In this document: positions 37,077 to 48,172 of the stretch, one piece after another | Numbering within the stretch: the stretch's first letter is position 1 | Layout: the number at the start of each line of letters is the position of its first letter | Origin: Pseudocitrobacter corydidari | Lineage (GTDB): Bacteria; Pseudomonadota; Gammaproteobacteria; Enterobacterales; Enterobacteriaceae | NCBI RefSeq assembly: GCF_021172065.1 | Contig: NZ_CP087880.1 | Span: 2,828,583 to 2,892,582, forward strand | Length of the DNA: 64,000 nucleotides | Direction of reading: 5' to 3' | The notes under the pieces: model-generated | What the model was told of the DNA's origin: nothing | Database searches by the model: none | What the model saw: only the letters and a program-made list of their open reading frames with translations | Translations under genes and position numbers: made by a program

Positions 37077-37658
37077 TTACGCTTTAACCATCTCTTTTTC
37101 GATCAGCATGATCAGGATATGGATCACTTTGATGTGAATTTCCTGAACGCGATCGGCATAGCCAAAGTGCGGCACACGAATTTCGATATCCGCAGAGCCC
37201 GCCATTTTGCCACCGTCTTTACCGGTCAGGGTGATCACTTTCATCCCCTGCGCGCGCGCCGCTTCAATCGCTTTGATCACGTTGCCGGAGTTACCCGACG
37301 TGGAGATCCCCAGCAGCACGTCGCCTGCGCGGCCTACGGATTCGACGTAACGAGAGAAGACATATTCATAGCCGAAATCATTGCTCACGCAAGAGAGGTG
37401 GCTGACATCGGAAATCGCAATCGCCGGATAGCCCGGACGGTTCTCGCGATAGCGGCCCGTTAACTCTTCAGCAAAGTGCATCGCATCACAGTGGGAACCA
37501 CCGTTACCGCAAGATAACACTTTACCACCCGCTTTGAAGCTGTCGGCCAGCAGCACCGCTGCACGCTGAATCGCGTGGATATTGGCTTCATCTTTCAGGA
37601 AGTTAGCCAGCGTTTCTGCCGCTTCGTTCAGTTCGTTACGAATAAGATCCTGGTACAT
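37077..37658 (-). CDS. gmhA: Sedoheptulose 7-phosphate isomerase
   Basis: 193 residues. Forms D-glycero-D-manno-heptose 7-phosphate, first step of ADP-heptose synthesis for the LPS inner core; gmhB, the third enzyme, is also in this window. SIS domain with [18 protein letters not shown] and [11 protein letters not shown] phosphate-binding loops. Divergent from fadE. Confidence 0.97.
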   Translation of the reverse strand: MYQDLIRNELNEAAETLANFLKDEANIHAIQRAAVLLADSFKAGGKVLSCGNGGSHCDAMHFAEELTGRYRENRPGYPAIAISDVSHLSCVSNDFGYEYVFSRYVESVGRAGDVLLGISTSGNSGNVIKAIEAARAQGMKVITLTGKDGGKMAGSADIEIRVPHFGYADRVQEIHIKVIHILIMLIEKEMVKA

Positions 37659-37860
37659 GAGGATAATCCTTCAGTATGGGTGAAATAACTTTTTCACAGT
37701 GTACCGGATAGCATCAGCAGCGAGAAGCTAAAGCCCACCACTTCCCGATGGCTTTTGATTTTTGGTGCCTATGAAAGCGGCAACAATGTGAGCTGAGTTG
37801 TAATTATTTTGTAATCACATTGCTAAAAGAAATGACATCAACTAGAACAATACTATCACA

Positions 37861-37876
37861 AGTGGTCAGACCTCCT
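37861..37876 (+). promoter_or_regulatory. FadR-like operator upstream of fadE
   Basis: AGTGGTCAGACCTCCT contains TGGTCAGACC, matching ten of eleven core positions of the FadR site TGGTCNGACCA. It lies 23 bases before the fadE start codon, a position suited to repression. Confidence 0.65.
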
Positions 37877-37898
37877 ACAAGACAGGGAGCATTTCTCT

Positions 37899-40343
37899 AT
37901 GATGATTTTGAGTATTGTTGCAACCATTGCTTTACTCGGTGTGCTCTTCTATCACCGCGTCAGCTTAACGCTGAGCAGCCTGATTTTACTGGCCTGGACC
38001 GCTGCACTTGGCGCGGCAGGGCTGTGGAATATTTGGCTGCTGGTGCCGCTGGCGATTATTCTGGTGCCATTCAACGTGCCTTCCATGCGCCGCGCGATGA
38101 TCTCTGCGCCGGTGTTCCGCACCTTCTGTAAGGTGATGCCACCGATGTCGCGCACGGAGAAAGAAGCGATTGATGCCGGTACCACCTGGTGGGAAGGCGA
38201 CCTGTTCCGTGGTAACCCGGACTGGAAAAAGCTGCATAACTATCCGCAGCCGCGCCTGACGGCGGAAGAACAAGCGTTTATCGACGGCCCGGTAGAAGAA
38301 GCCTGCCGTATGGCAAACGACTTCGAAATTACCCATGAAATGGCGGATCTGCCGCCGGAACTGTGGGCGTATCTGAAAGAGCATCGCTTCTTTGCGATGA
38401 TCATTAAGAAAGAGTACGGCGGGCTGGAGTTCTCCGCTTATGCTCAGGCGCGTGTGCTGCAAAAACTCTCCGGCGTGTCGGGTATTCTGGCGATCACCGT
38501 GGGCGTACCGAACTCATTAGGGCCGGGTGAGCTGTTACAGCATTACGGTACTGAAGAGCAGAAAAACCACTATCTGCCGCGCCTGGCGCGTGGGCAGGAG
38601 ATCCCTTGCTTTGCGCTGACCAGCCCGGAAGCGGGTTCCGATGCGGGCGCCATTCCGGATACCGGCGTCGTTTGCATGGGCGAATGGCAGGGCGAGCAGG
38701 TGCTGGGCATGCGCCTGACCTGGAACAAACGCTACATTACGCTGGCGCCTATCGCCACCGTGCTGGGGCTGGCATTTAAACTCACCGACCCGGATAAACT
38801 GCTGGGTGGCGAAGAGAATCTGGGCATTACCTGTGCGTTGATTCCGACCAGCACGCCGGGCGTGGAAATTGGCCGTCGCCACTTCCCGCTGAACGTGCCG
38901 TTCCAGAACGGCCCGACCCGTGGTCAGGATATCTTCGTGCCTATCGACTACATCATTGGCGGCCCGAAAATGGCCGGCCAGGGCTGGCGTATGCTGGTTG
39001 AGTGTCTGTCGGTTGGCCGTGGCATCACTCTGCCGTCGAACTCGACGGGCGGCGTGAAATCCGTGGCACTGGCGACCGGGGCGTATGCGCATATCCGCCG
39101 TCAGTTCAAAGTCTCGATCGGCAAGATGGAAGGGATTGAAGAGCCACTGGCGCGTATTGGCGGCAACGCCTACGTAATGGACGCGGCTGCATCGTTAATT
39201 ACCTACGGTATTATGCTCGGCGAAAAACCGGCGGTGCTGTCGGCGATTGTGAAATATCACTGTACCCACCGTGGTCAGCAGTCAATTATTGATGCAATGG
39301 ATATCGCAGGCGGTAAAGGCATTATGCTCGGCGAAGGCAACTTCCTCGCCCGTGCTTATCAGGGCGCGCCGATTGCTATCACCGTTGAGGGCGCGAATAT
39401 CCTGACCCGTAGCATGATGATCTTCGGCCAGGGCGCGATTCGCTGCCATCCGTATGTGCTCGATGAAATGGCCGCCGCGCAGAATAAAGACGTGAAAGCG
39501 TTTGATAACCTGCTGTTTAAACACATCGGCCACGTGGGCAGCAACAAGGTACGCAGCTTCTGGCTTGGCCTGACGCGCGGCTTAACCAGCGCCACGCCGA
39601 CGCATGACCAGACGCGCCGTTACTATCAGCATCTGAACCGTTTGAGCGCCAACCTCGCGCTGCTCTCTGACGTGTCAATGGCGGTACTGGGCGGCAGCCT
39701 GAAACGCCGCGAACGTATCTCCGCGCGTCTGGGCGATGTGCTGAGTCAGCTCTATCTCGCCTCTGCGGTACTGAAACGCTATGACGATGAAGGGCGTAAC
39801 GAAGCCGATTTACCGCTGGTTCACTGGGGCGTGCAGGATGCGCTGTATAAAGCGGAACAGGCGATTGATGATTTGCTGAAAAACTTCCCGAATCGCTTTG
39901 TCGCCGGTGCGTTGAGCGTGGTTATTTTCCCCACCGGTCGCCACTATCTTGCGCCGTCGGATAAGCTGGACCATCAGGTGGCGAAGATCCTGCAAACGCC
40001 ATGTGCCACGCGCTCCCGTATTGGCCGTGGTCAGTACCTGACGCCGAGCAAACATAACCCGGTCGGTTTGCTGGAAGAAGCGTTGATCGACGTGATGGCG
40101 GCGGACCCTATCCACCAGCGGATCTGCAAAGAGATTGGCAAGAACCTGCCGTTTACACGTCTGGATGAACTGGCGCGTAATGCGCTGGCGAAAGGGCTTA
40201 TCGATCAGGAAGAAGCCAATATTCTGATTAAGGCTGAAGAGAGCCGTCTGCGCAGTATTAACGTGGATGATTTCGACGCCGACGCGCTGGCGACTAAACC
40301 GGTAAAGTTGCCGGAGAAAGTGCGTAAGATTGAAGCGGCGTAA
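37899..40343 (+). CDS. fadE: Acyl-CoA dehydrogenase FadE
   Basis: 814 residues, identical in length to E. coli FadE. Catalyses the first step of fatty-acid beta-oxidation. Two N-terminal membrane-like segments (residues 1-50) precede the acyl-CoA dehydrogenase domain (about 120-480, with [18 protein letters not shown]) and a long DUF1974 C-terminal part. GGAG ten bases before the ATG. Confidence 0.97.
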   Translation: MMILSIVATIALLGVLFYHRVSLTLSSLILLAWTAALGAAGLWNIWLLVPLAIILVPFNVPSMRRAMISAPVFRTFCKVMPPMSRTEKEAIDAGTTWWEGDLFRGNPDWKKLHNYPQPRLTAEEQAFIDGPVEEACRMANDFEITHEMADLPPELWAYLKEHRFFAMIIKKEYGGLEFSAYAQARVLQKLSGVSGILAITVGVPNSLGPGELLQHYGTEEQKNHYLPRLARGQEIPCFALTSPEAGSDAGAIPDTGVVCMGEWQGEQVLGMRLTWNKRYITLAPIATVLGLAFKLTDPDKLLGGEENLGITCALIPTSTPGVEIGRRHFPLNVPFQNGPTRGQDIFVPIDYIIGGPKMAGQGWRMLVECLSVGRGITLPSNSTGGVKSVALATGAYAHIRRQFKVSIGKMEGIEEPLARIGGNAYVMDAAASLITYGIMLGEKPAVLSAIVKYHCTHRGQQSIIDAMDIAGGKGIMLGEGNFLARAYQGAPIAITVEGANILTRSMMIFGQGAIRCHPYVLDEMAAAQNKDVKAFDNLLFKHIGHVGSNKVRSFWLGLTRGLTSATPTHDQTRRYYQHLNRLSANLALLSDVSMAVLGGSLKRRERISARLGDVLSQLYLASAVLKRYDDEGRNEADLPLVHWGVQDALYKAEQAIDDLLKNFPNRFVAGALSVVIFPTGRHYLAPSDKLDHQVAKILQTPCATRSRIGRGQYLTPSKHNPVGLLEEALIDVMAADPIHQRICKEIGKNLPFTRLDELARNALAKGLIDQEEANILIKAEESRLRSINVDDFDADALATKPVKLPEKVRKIEAA

Positions 40344-40350
40344 TGTAAAA

Positions 40351-40376
40351 ACGGGGCGAAAGCCCCGTTTTGTTAT
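40351..40376 (+). terminator. Terminator of fadE
   Basis: ACGGGGCGAAAGCCCCGT hairpin followed by TTTGTT, six bases past the stop codon. Confidence 0.85.
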
Positions 40377-40388
40377 CTGTTGAACCTT

Positions 40389-40419
40389 AGGCCCGGTAAG
40401 CGCAGCGCCACCGGGCAAT
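40389..40419. repeat. REP-like element between fadE and ivy
   Basis: GGCCCGGTAAGCGCAGCGCC ACCGGGC arrangement typical of enterobacterial REPs, between converging genes. Confidence 0.6.
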
Positions 40420-40443
40420 GTTTTCCAGGCTCAAACTAACCGA

Positions 40444-40893
40444 TTATTTAAAATTAAACCCGTCCGGGTGATTTTCCAGGCTGCCGGTCAACGCTGCAAA
40501 CAGCACCGTTTTACCGTCAATAGACAGCGCATCATTCACGTTCAGCCAAGTTAATTTTTCCTGCGACGTTTTTTCATCAACGGTCGAGAACAGGCCGGTC
40601 ATCTGCTTAGATTTTTCAGACCACAGCACCGCCACACGTTCGGTCCCGCAATCGTGCGGCTTACATGCGCTCATCACCTGATAAGATTCATCACCCAGCG
40701 TAACGGTTTGCGCAGGGGTATACGTCCCCCCTTTCACCACCCATGCCGGCAGCTTATGCCCTTTCACCATCTGGTTGAACGCCGCTTTGGTCGTTTCACC
40801 TTTTGCCAGGCTGCTGATAGTTAAGTCTTCCTGCGCCATAGCGCTGGTTGCAAAGACCAGCGCAGCGACAGCGGTTATTGCCTTATACATCAT
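40444..40893 (-). CDS. ivy: Inhibitor of vertebrate lysozyme Ivy
   Basis: 149 residues from the first ATG of an ATGATG pair at 40893, next to GGAGGA; E. coli annotation starts slightly upstream. Signal peptide MMYKAITAVAALVFATSAMA gives a periplasmic protein. The CKPHDC loop, held by a disulfide, enters the lysozyme active site. Ends in HPDGFNFK, as in E. coli. Confidence 0.95.
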   Translation of the reverse strand: MMYKAITAVAALVFATSAMAQEDLTISSLAKGETTKAAFNQMVKGHKLPAWVVKGGTYTPAQTVTLGDESYQVMSACKPHDCGTERVAVLWSEKSKQMTGLFSTVDEKTSQEKLTWLNVNDALSIDGKTVLFAALTGSLENHPDGFNFK

Positions 40894-41073
40894 TCCTCCC
40901 GGGCTTATCCTGCCCTTGTTGTTCATCCCCTTAAGAGTGAGCGGCAAGCCCGCCAAATGCAAATCAGATATTTCCAATAACCGCTTTTTTTAACGAAATA
41001 TTCCGCAGCACGGCAACAGCCTGATAAGGTGTTAAAGTTATAAAATCCCCCTGCAATAAAGGAGTTGACCGCC

Positions 41074-41844
41074 GTGCCTGGTTTGAAAATTACGCTTTTG
41101 CAGCAACCGCTGGTGTGGATGGATGGCCCTGCCAACCTGCGCCATTTCGATCGTCAACTGGAAGAGATTAGCGGGCGCGATGTCATCGTCCTGCCGGAGA
41201 TGTTTACCACCGGTTTTGCAATGGAAGCCGCGAAACAGTCGCCTTCTCAGGAGGAGGTGATTTCGTGGATGCAGAAGCAGGCACAACGTACCAACGCCCT
41301 GATTGCAGGCAGCGCGGCGCTGCAAACCGATCGCGGCCCGGTGAACCGTTTTTTACTGGTCGAACCGCAAGGCAACGTGTTTTTTTACGATAAGCGCCAT
41401 CTGTTCCGCATGGCGGATGAGCATCATCATTATGAAGCGGGCAACGAACGCGTAGTGTTTGAATGGCGCGGCTGGCGCATTCTGCCGTTGGTGTGTTACG
41501 ACCTGCGTTTCCCGGTGTGGTCGCGTAATCGCAACGATTACGACCTCGCCCTGTACGTCGCCAACTGGCCCGCACCACGTTCCCTGCACTGGCAGGCGCT
41601 GCTGGTCGCCCGCGCAATTGAGAATCAGGCATACGTCGCAGGCTGTAACCGTGTCGGCACCGATGGCAACGGCCACCACTACCGCGGCGACAGCCGGGTG
41701 ATTAACCCACAGGGCGAGATTATCGCCACCGCCGACGCACACCAGGCGACACGCATTGATGCAGAGCTGTCGATGTCGGCATTAGAGGAATACAGAGAGA
41801 AGTTTCCGGCATGGCGGGATGCGGATGGGTTTGGGCTGGGGTGA
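41074..41844 (+). CDS. yafV: Omega-amidase YafV (nitrilase family)
   Basis: 256 residues from GTG at 41074 with GGAG 10 bases upstream. Hydrolyses alpha-ketoglutaramate and related omega-amides. The Glu-Lys-Cys triad is in VLPEMFTTGF, YDKRHLFRM and LVCYDLRFP. Divergent from ivy, with about 180 bases between starts. Confidence 0.94.
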   Translation: MPGLKITLLQQPLVWMDGPANLRHFDRQLEEISGRDVIVLPEMFTTGFAMEAAKQSPSQEEVISWMQKQAQRTNALIAGSAALQTDRGPVNRFLLVEPQGNVFFYDKRHLFRMADEHHHYEAGNERVVFEWRGWRILPLVCYDLRFPVWSRNRNDYDLALYVANWPAPRSLHWQALLVARAIENQAYVAGCNRVGTDGNGHHYRGDSRVINPQGEIIATADAHQATRIDAELSMSALEEYREKFPAWRDADGFGLG

Positions 41845-41874
41845 GGGGAAATTATCCCGTTATCACAAAACGAC

Positions 41875-41906
41875 AAAGGCCTGAATCATTGCTGATGCAG
41901 GCCTTT
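41875..41906 (-). terminator. Terminator of aspV
   Basis: AAAGGCCTG and CAGGCCTTT arms, 14-base loop, T-rich tail on the minus strand, immediately after the tRNA. Confidence 0.75.
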
Positions 41907-41913
41907 TGAATAG

Positions 41914-41990
41914 TGGCGGAACGGACGGGACTCGAACCCGCGACCCCCTGCGTGACAGGCAGGTATTCTAACCGACTGAACTACCGCTCC
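41914..41990 (-). tRNA. aspV: tRNA-Asp (anticodon GTC)
   Basis: 77 nucleotides including encoded CCA; acceptor GGAGCGG/CCGTTCC, anticodon loop CTGTCAC, T loop GTTCGAG. Same sequence as the copy at 51328-51404. Position next to dnaQ matches aspV of E. coli. Confidence 0.97.
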
Positions 41991-42120
41991 ACTGCGTTCC
42001 CTTGGGAACGAGGCGAATATTACGGGTTAGCCTCGGAGTCGTCAACGCTTTTTATGACGTTTTGAATCGTTTGCTGCAAAAATCACCCACATGACTATTT
42101 TCACAGCAAAAACAGGCGTT

Positions 42121-42852
42121 TTACGCCCGCCAGAGACAGCTTCCGCCCTTCTTTTGCACCAGATCGAGGCGGGATTCGTGCGCTGCCAGCTCTTCGTCAG
42201 AAGCCAAAACAACACGCAATTTGCTTCCTGCGCGGGTAACGCGCTGAATTCCGACATCGCCGGCCTGCTGCTGCCCTTCGCCTTCTATCGAAAAAGCCAT
42301 CGATGTCTGGCCGCCGGTCATCAACAGATAAACATCGGCCAGGATTTGGGCATCGAGTAATGCCCCGTGTAGCGTACGCTTGCTGTTATCTATTTCATAA
42401 CGTGAGCACAACGCATCAAGGCTGTTACGCTTGCCGGGGAACATTTTCCTCGCCAGCGCCAGGCTATCGGTGACCTTACAGAACGTATTAGTCTTCGGGA
42501 TGCCGCGATTCAGCTTGCCAAACTCGTAGTCCATAAAGCCGATATCGAACGATGCGTTATGGATAACCAGTTCGGACCCACGGATGTAATCCATAAACTC
42601 GTCGGCAATCTCGCCAAAGGTCGGTTTATCCAGCAGGAACTCATCGGCAATCCCGTGAACGCCAAACGCTTCCGGGTCCACCAGCCGATCGGGCTTGAGA
42701 TAAAAGTGGAAGTTATTTCCGGTCAGACGACGGTTGATCACCTCGACGGCACCGATCTCGATGATCTTGTGCCCTTCGTAGTGCGCCCCGATCTGGTTCA
42801 TACCGGTGGTTTCCGTATCGAGGACGATCTGTCGTGTAATTGCAGTGCTCAT
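42121..42852 (-). CDS. dnaQ: DNA polymerase III epsilon subunit
   Basis: 243 residues from the ATG at 42852 ([12 protein letters not shown]). 3'-5' proofreading exonuclease of the replicase core. Exo motifs: [18 protein letters not shown] and HGALLDAQ. The C-terminal 60 residues bind the alpha subunit. Divergent from rnhA with only 63 bases between start codons, so the promoters overlap. Confidence 0.98.
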   Translation of the reverse strand: MSTAITRQIVLDTETTGMNQIGAHYEGHKIIEIGAVEVINRRLTGNNFHFYLKPDRLVDPEAFGVHGIADEFLLDKPTFGEIADEFMDYIRGSELVIHNASFDIGFMDYEFGKLNRGIPKTNTFCKVTDSLALARKMFPGKRNSLDALCSRYEIDNSKRTLHGALLDAQILADVYLLMTGGQTSMAFSIEGEGQQQAGDVGIQRVTRAGSKLRVVLASDEELAAHESRLDLVQKKGGSCLWRA

Positions 42853-42915
42853 ATCGGTCATTTATGTCAGACTTGTCGTTTACGTGTCGATTTCAATACA
42901 GGAAGTCTACCAGAG

Positions 42916-43383
42916 ATGCTTAAACAGGTAGAAATTTTCACCGATGGTTCGTGCCTCGGTAATCCAGGGCCTGGCGGCTATGGCGCCATTTTACGCTATC
43001 GTCAGAGGGAGAAAACCTTCAGTGAAGGCTATTTTCTGACAACCAACAACCGCATGGAACTGATGGCGGCAATTGTCGCACTCGAGGCGCTGAAAGAACA
43101 CTGTGAAGTGGTGCTCAGCACTGACAGCCAGTACGTCCGTCAGGGGATCACACAATGGATCCACAACTGGAAGAAGCGCGGCTGGAAAACCGCAGATAAA
43201 AAACCTGTTAAGAATGTCGATTTGTGGAAACGTCTGGATGCGGCGCTTGGTCAGCATGAAATTCGCTGGATGTGGGTAAAAGGCCACGCCGGGCATCCGG
43301 AGAACGAACGCTGTGATGAACTGGCGCGCGCTGCGGCGTCATCGCCTACTCAGGAAGATACCGGATACCAGCCAGACGCTTAA
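42916..43383 (+). CDS. rnhA: Ribonuclease HI
   Basis: 155 residues from the ATG at 42916. Degrades RNA in RNA-DNA hybrids. Active-site acids are in [27 protein letters not shown] and NERCDELAR. Ends 4 bases inside convergent yafS. Confidence 0.98.
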   Translation: MLKQVEIFTDGSCLGNPGPGGYGAILRYRQREKTFSEGYFLTTNNRMELMAAIVALEALKEHCEVVLSTDSQYVRQGITQWIHNWKKRGWKTADKKPVKNVDLWKRLDAALGQHEIRWMWVKGHAGHPENERCDELARAAASSPTQEDTGYQPDA

Positions 43384-44105
43384 GCGTTTGGCTTTTTATA
43401 TTGCCGCGTCGCGCCCACTGCCTGTGGGATACGGCTTTTCGCTTTATTCTGCTTCATCGGGTTTAGCGTCAAAGGGATCGTACGCTTACGCGCCACAATA
43501 TATTGCACGCAACCTAATGCCGGCAGATGTGTACTTAACAGTTTTCCGCCCTGCTTCGTCCAGGGCAAAACCTGTACCCTTCCCTGATGCAGTACTTCAA
43601 AATTAAGCAATGCCAGCCAGTCCAGCTGACGCGTGAGAGTAAACATGCGGCTGTTGTACGGAATTTTATTGCGCAGTACCGGTACAAGCTTGCGTAAACC
43701 GACCAGGCTGATGGGGTTGAAGCTGGTGATAATCAGCCAGCCGTCGTCAATCAGCACCCGGTCTGCTTCCCGCAGCATGCGGTGAGGATCGGAACACCAG
43801 GGAAGCGTATGCGCCAGCAGACAGGCATCCACCGATTTCTCGGCAAAGGGTAAATAGAGAGGGTCGGCTTTGACCTGAATCGGGTTACCCGTCAACGAGA
43901 CGTTAACCTGATGGGAGATAGCGCAGGCCTCCGTGTTAATTTCTGCGCTCAGGTTCCCAATTTTAAGCAAATGAAAACCATAGAGTTTCGTAAGCCAGGG
44001 TTTCAGTTGACGCTCCAGCGCCTCGCGATAATACTCACCCCAGGGCATTTCTGCCCAATGACCGGGTGCTGCGACTGTTTGAGGTATCCTTGCCGGTTTC
44101 ATCAC
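43380..44105 (-). CDS. yafS: SAM-dependent methyltransferase-like protein YafS
   Basis: 241 residues. Methyltransferase fold with weak motif I ([10 protein letters not shown]) and a clear [15 protein letters not shown] block. Substrate unknown. Divergent from gloB with 29 bases between starts. Confidence 0.9.
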   Translation of the reverse strand: MMKPARIPQTVAAPGHWAEMPWGEYYREALERQLKPWLTKLYGFHLLKIGNLSAEINTEACAISHQVNVSLTGNPIQVKADPLYLPFAEKSVDACLLAHTLPWCSDPHRMLREADRVLIDDGWLIITSFNPISLVGLRKLVPVLRNKIPYNSRMFTLTRQLDWLALLNFEVLHQGRVQVLPWTKQGGKLLSTHLPALGCVQYIVARKRTIPLTLNPMKQNKAKSRIPQAVGATRQYKKPNA

Positions 44106-44134
44106 AACCTTCCGTTCGTTTTAAGAGGTAATTT

Positions 44135-44890
44135 ATGAATCTTAACAGTATTCCCGCATTTCAGGACAACTACATCTGGGTTCTGAGCGACGACGCAAAA
44201 CGTTGTTTGATTGTCGATCCCGGCGAGGCCGCACCGGTTCTGCGCGCAATAGAAGAAAACAACTGGCAGCCGGAGGCCATTTTCCTGACTCATCACCATG
44301 CCGATCATGTCGGCGGCGTGGCCGAGCTGCGTCAGCGCTTTCCACATATAGAGGTCTATGGTCCCGCCGAAACGCAAGATAAGGGAACAACAAGAGTGGT
44401 CGCTGAGGGGGATAAAGTGTCCGTTTTAGGACATGAATTTTGTATTATCGCCACCCCTGGTCACACTTTAGGACATATCTGTTTCTTTAACATGCCTTAT
44501 CTATTTTGCGGCGATACTATGTTCTCTGGCGGCTGTGGGCGGCTCTTTGAAGGCACAGCAACCCAAATGTATCAATCACTTAAGAAAATAAGTGCACTTC
44601 CGGACGATACGTTAATTTGTTGTGCACATGAGTACACTTTATCAAATATGAAGTTTGCCCTGAGTATCCTACCGCATGATTTGTTCATAAATGAATACTA
44701 TCGAGAAGTTAAGGGGTTACGTGCTAAAAATCAAAAGACACTCCCCGTTACTCTGAAAAATGAGCGTCGGAATAATATTTTTTTAAGAACGGATGATGCT
44801 GATTTTATTGATGAAATTTCAAAAGAAACAAAATTGCTACAACCTTCTGAGCGTTTTGCATGGTTACGGGCAAAGAAAGACAACTTCTGA
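44135..44890 (+). CDS. gloB: Hydroxyacylglutathione hydrolase (glyoxalase II)
   Basis: 251 residues. Cleaves S-lactoylglutathione, second step of methylglyoxal detoxification. Metallo-beta-lactamase metal motif [10 protein letters not shown], then GHTLGHI and [12 protein letters not shown]. Base composition changes inside the gene: the 5' quarter is GC-rich like its neighbours, whereas from about 44390 on it is AT-rich with different codon use. Confidence 0.97.
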   Translation: MNLNSIPAFQDNYIWVLSDDAKRCLIVDPGEAAPVLRAIEENNWQPEAIFLTHHHADHVGGVAELRQRFPHIEVYGPAETQDKGTTRVVAEGDKVSVLGHEFCIIATPGHTLGHICFFNMPYLFCGDTMFSGGCGRLFEGTATQMYQSLKKISALPDDTLICCAHEYTLSNMKFALSILPHDLFINEYYREVKGLRAKNQKTLPVTLKNERRNNIFLRTDDADFIDEISKETKLLQPSERFAWLRAKKDNF

Positions 44891-44961
44891 TACTTCACGG
44901 TTGCGTTTTTAAAAGTTCGCCGTTATGATCGGTCGTCTTTTAAGCAACTATTGACACACAC

Positions 44962-46329
44962 ATGAAGGCAAAAGCGATATTACTCGCCTCTGTCCTGCTC
45001 GTGGGGTGCCAGGCGTCAAAGCACGATGGCAATATCCAACAGCACGCACAGAGCCTTTCTGCGGCTAGTCAAGGAGAAGCGGGTAAGTTTGCAAGTCAGG
45101 CGCGGTGGATGGACGATGGGACATTCTACGCGCAAGATCAGGACTTGTGGGCTTCCATTGGCGACGAGCTAAAGATGGGAATTCCGGAAAATACCCGGAT
45201 TCGCGAACAGAAACAGAAGTATTTAAGCAATAAGAGCTATCTCCACGATGTAACTTTACGGGCAGAGCCGTATATGTACTGGATAGCCGGGCAAGTTAAG
45301 AAACGTAACATGCCTATGGAGCTGGTATTACTACCCATAGTGGAGAGCGCTTTTGACCCGCACGCAACGTCTGGCGCCAATGCCGCAGGCATTTGGCAGA
45401 TCATTCCGAGCACAGGGCGCAATTACGGTCTGAAACAGACCCGCAGTTATGACGCACGCCGCGATGTTGTTGCCTCCACAACAGCAGCGCTGGACATGAT
45501 GCAGCGTCTTAACAAAATGTTTGACGGCGACTGGTTATTAACCGTGGCGGCGTACAACAGCGGTGAAGGCCGTGTAATGAAGGCAATGAAAGCGAACAAA
45601 GCGCGTGGTAAACCCACCGACTTCTGGTCGCTGCCGCTGCCTCAGGAAACCAAGCTTTACGTACCGAAAATGCTGGCTTTGAGCGATATTCTCAAAAACA
45701 GTAAACGTTACGGTGTGCGACTGCCAACACCAGATGAAAGCCGTGCACTGGCGCGAGTACGTCTCGATAGTCCTGTTGAAATGAAACAACTGGCCGATAT
45801 GGCGGGTATTTCAGTCAACAAGCTGAAGACGTTTAACGCGGGCGTAAAAGGCTCCACGCTGGGCGCAAGTGGCCCGAAGTACGTGATGGTGCCGCAAAAG
45901 CATGCTGACCAGCTGCGTGAATCGCTGGCATCAGGTGATATTGCTGCTGTCCAGCCAACGCTGGTTGCTGACAATACGCCATTGCAGAGCCGCAGCTATA
46001 AAGTGCGCTCAGGTGACACCCTGTCAGGTATCGCATCACGTCTCGGCGTGTCTGCAAGCGACCTGAAACAGTGGAATAACCTGCGCGGCAATAATCTGAA
46101 GATTGGTCAGAGCTTAACGGTTGGCGCAGGTAACAGTGCGGCGCAGCTTGCTAAAAACAGCGATAGCATTACCTATCGCGTGCGTAAAGGCGACTCGCTG
46201 TCCAGTATTGCCAGACGTCACGGCGTGAACATCAAAGATGTGATGCGCTGGAACGATGATACTGACAACCTGAAACCAGGCGACCAGCTAACGTTGTTTG
46301 TGAAAAATAACGACCGTCCGGATTCCTGA
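44962..46329 (+). CDS. mltD: Membrane-bound lytic murein transglycosylase D
   Basis: 455 residues. Lipoprotein signal with LLVGC lipobox; SLT domain about residues 105-260 with catalytic Glu in VESAFDPHATSG and AAGIWQIIPSTGR; two LysM repeats near 345-390 and 400-445 (SYKVRSGDTLSGIA, TYRVRKGDSLSSIA). Cuts glycan strands from the outer-membrane side. Confidence 0.97.
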   Translation: MKAKAILLASVLLVGCQASKHDGNIQQHAQSLSAASQGEAGKFASQARWMDDGTFYAQDQDLWASIGDELKMGIPENTRIREQKQKYLSNKSYLHDVTLRAEPYMYWIAGQVKKRNMPMELVLLPIVESAFDPHATSGANAAGIWQIIPSTGRNYGLKQTRSYDARRDVVASTTAALDMMQRLNKMFDGDWLLTVAAYNSGEGRVMKAMKANKARGKPTDFWSLPLPQETKLYVPKMLALSDILKNSKRYGVRLPTPDESRALARVRLDSPVEMKQLADMAGISVNKLKTFNAGVKGSTLGASGPKYVMVPQKHADQLRESLASGDIAAVQPTLVADNTPLQSRSYKVRSGDTLSGIASRLGVSASDLKQWNNLRGNNLKIGQSLTVGAGNSAAQLAKNSDSITYRVRKGDSLSSIARRHGVNIKDVMRWNDDTDNLKPGDQLTLFVKNNDRPDS

Positions 46330-46341
46330 TCGGCAAATAAG

Positions 46342-46374
46342 AAAAAAGGCACCGTTTCCCGGTGCCTTTTTTGT
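46342..46374. terminator. Bidirectional terminator between mltD and yafE
   Basis: AAAAAAGGCACCG, short loop, CGGTGCCTTTTTT: a strong hairpin with T runs on both strands between converging genes. Confidence 0.9.
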
Positions 46375-46376
46375 TT

Positions 46377-47147
46377 CTAGCGTGCTTTATGCGCTTCAAA
46401 CATGATGGTATCGCTGGTAAAGGAGCCATCCTCCTGTAATGCAAACCACGTTTTCACTTCCGCAGACGCGCTCTCCTGATAGAGCCGTATCGCCTCGCAC
46501 AGCGCCGCAGGCGTGCGCATACGCTCAACCCACGAAGCGAAATTCAACGGCAACCTGTCGGTAATCAGATTATCCACCGCCAGCCCGGCTTCTGCCGCCA
46601 GCGCCAGCCACTCGCCGCTGGAGTAGTTGCGAACGTGGGAAGTATCGCGCAGCGCTTCAACCGTTTGCAGCCAGATATCGCGTACCGGATGACCTGGTGA
46701 CATCACATCCATAATAATCAGCGTACCACCCGGCTTCAGTACTCGCTTCACTTCCCGCAGGGCCTGACCCACATCGTGCCAGTGGTGCGCCGAATAGCGA
46801 CTAATCACCACATCAAAACTCGCCGCGTCAAAAGGCAACGATTCGGCATAACCCTGACGTGTTGAGACATTATTCAGTCCCTTATCACGCGCCGCCTGAA
46901 CAACCACCGCCAGCATCTGGCTGGATAAATCATAAGCCGTGACCTGGGTTACTTCACCTGCCGCGACAAAACTGGCATGCCCCGCCCCGCAGCCTAAATC
47001 CAGCAGGTGAGCCTCAGGGAAATCCGCCAGACGCGCTTTCAGACGCTGTAAATCACGGCCAGAGGCATGTACCGCGCTGGTTAAATAGGCATTCGCCTGA
47101 GAGCCAAACTGCTTTTCAACATTGTCATGGTGGGAATGTGTTGTCAT
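46377..47147 (-). CDS. yafE: SAM-dependent methyltransferase YafE
   Basis: 256 residues from the ATG at 47147 (MTTHSHHDNVEKQFG). UbiE-like fold: LLDLGCGAGHASF motif I, VTAYDLSSQML, and LKPGGTLIIMD. Substrate unknown. Follows yafD. Confidence 0.92.
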   Translation of the reverse strand: MTTHSHHDNVEKQFGSQANAYLTSAVHASGRDLQRLKARLADFPEAHLLDLGCGAGHASFVAAGEVTQVTAYDLSSQMLAVVVQAARDKGLNNVSTRQGYAESLPFDAASFDVVISRYSAHHWHDVGQALREVKRVLKPGGTLIIMDVMSPGHPVRDIWLQTVEALRDTSHVRNYSSGEWLALAAEAGLAVDNLITDRLPLNFASWVERMRTPAALCEAIRLYQESASAEVKTWFALQEDGSFTSDTIMFEAHKAR

Positions 47148-47225
47148 TGTGCTGTCCTTGGTTATGTTTGAAATAAAGGGCAGCACTGAAGGATCAGGTC
47201 TGCCCATGGCAGACCTGACGCACCT

Positions 47226-48044
<819 letters not shown>

Positions 48045-48172
48045 TCAATAAACAAAGAACCAACCTGTTTCCAGGGTGGTTCTTCAGTTATAGGGATTTT
48101 TGCTTACAGTTTCAACGCCAATCGCGATAAAGCTGTGTGAACTTCTGTAAGCAAGTGCTTACTCGTTTTGTA

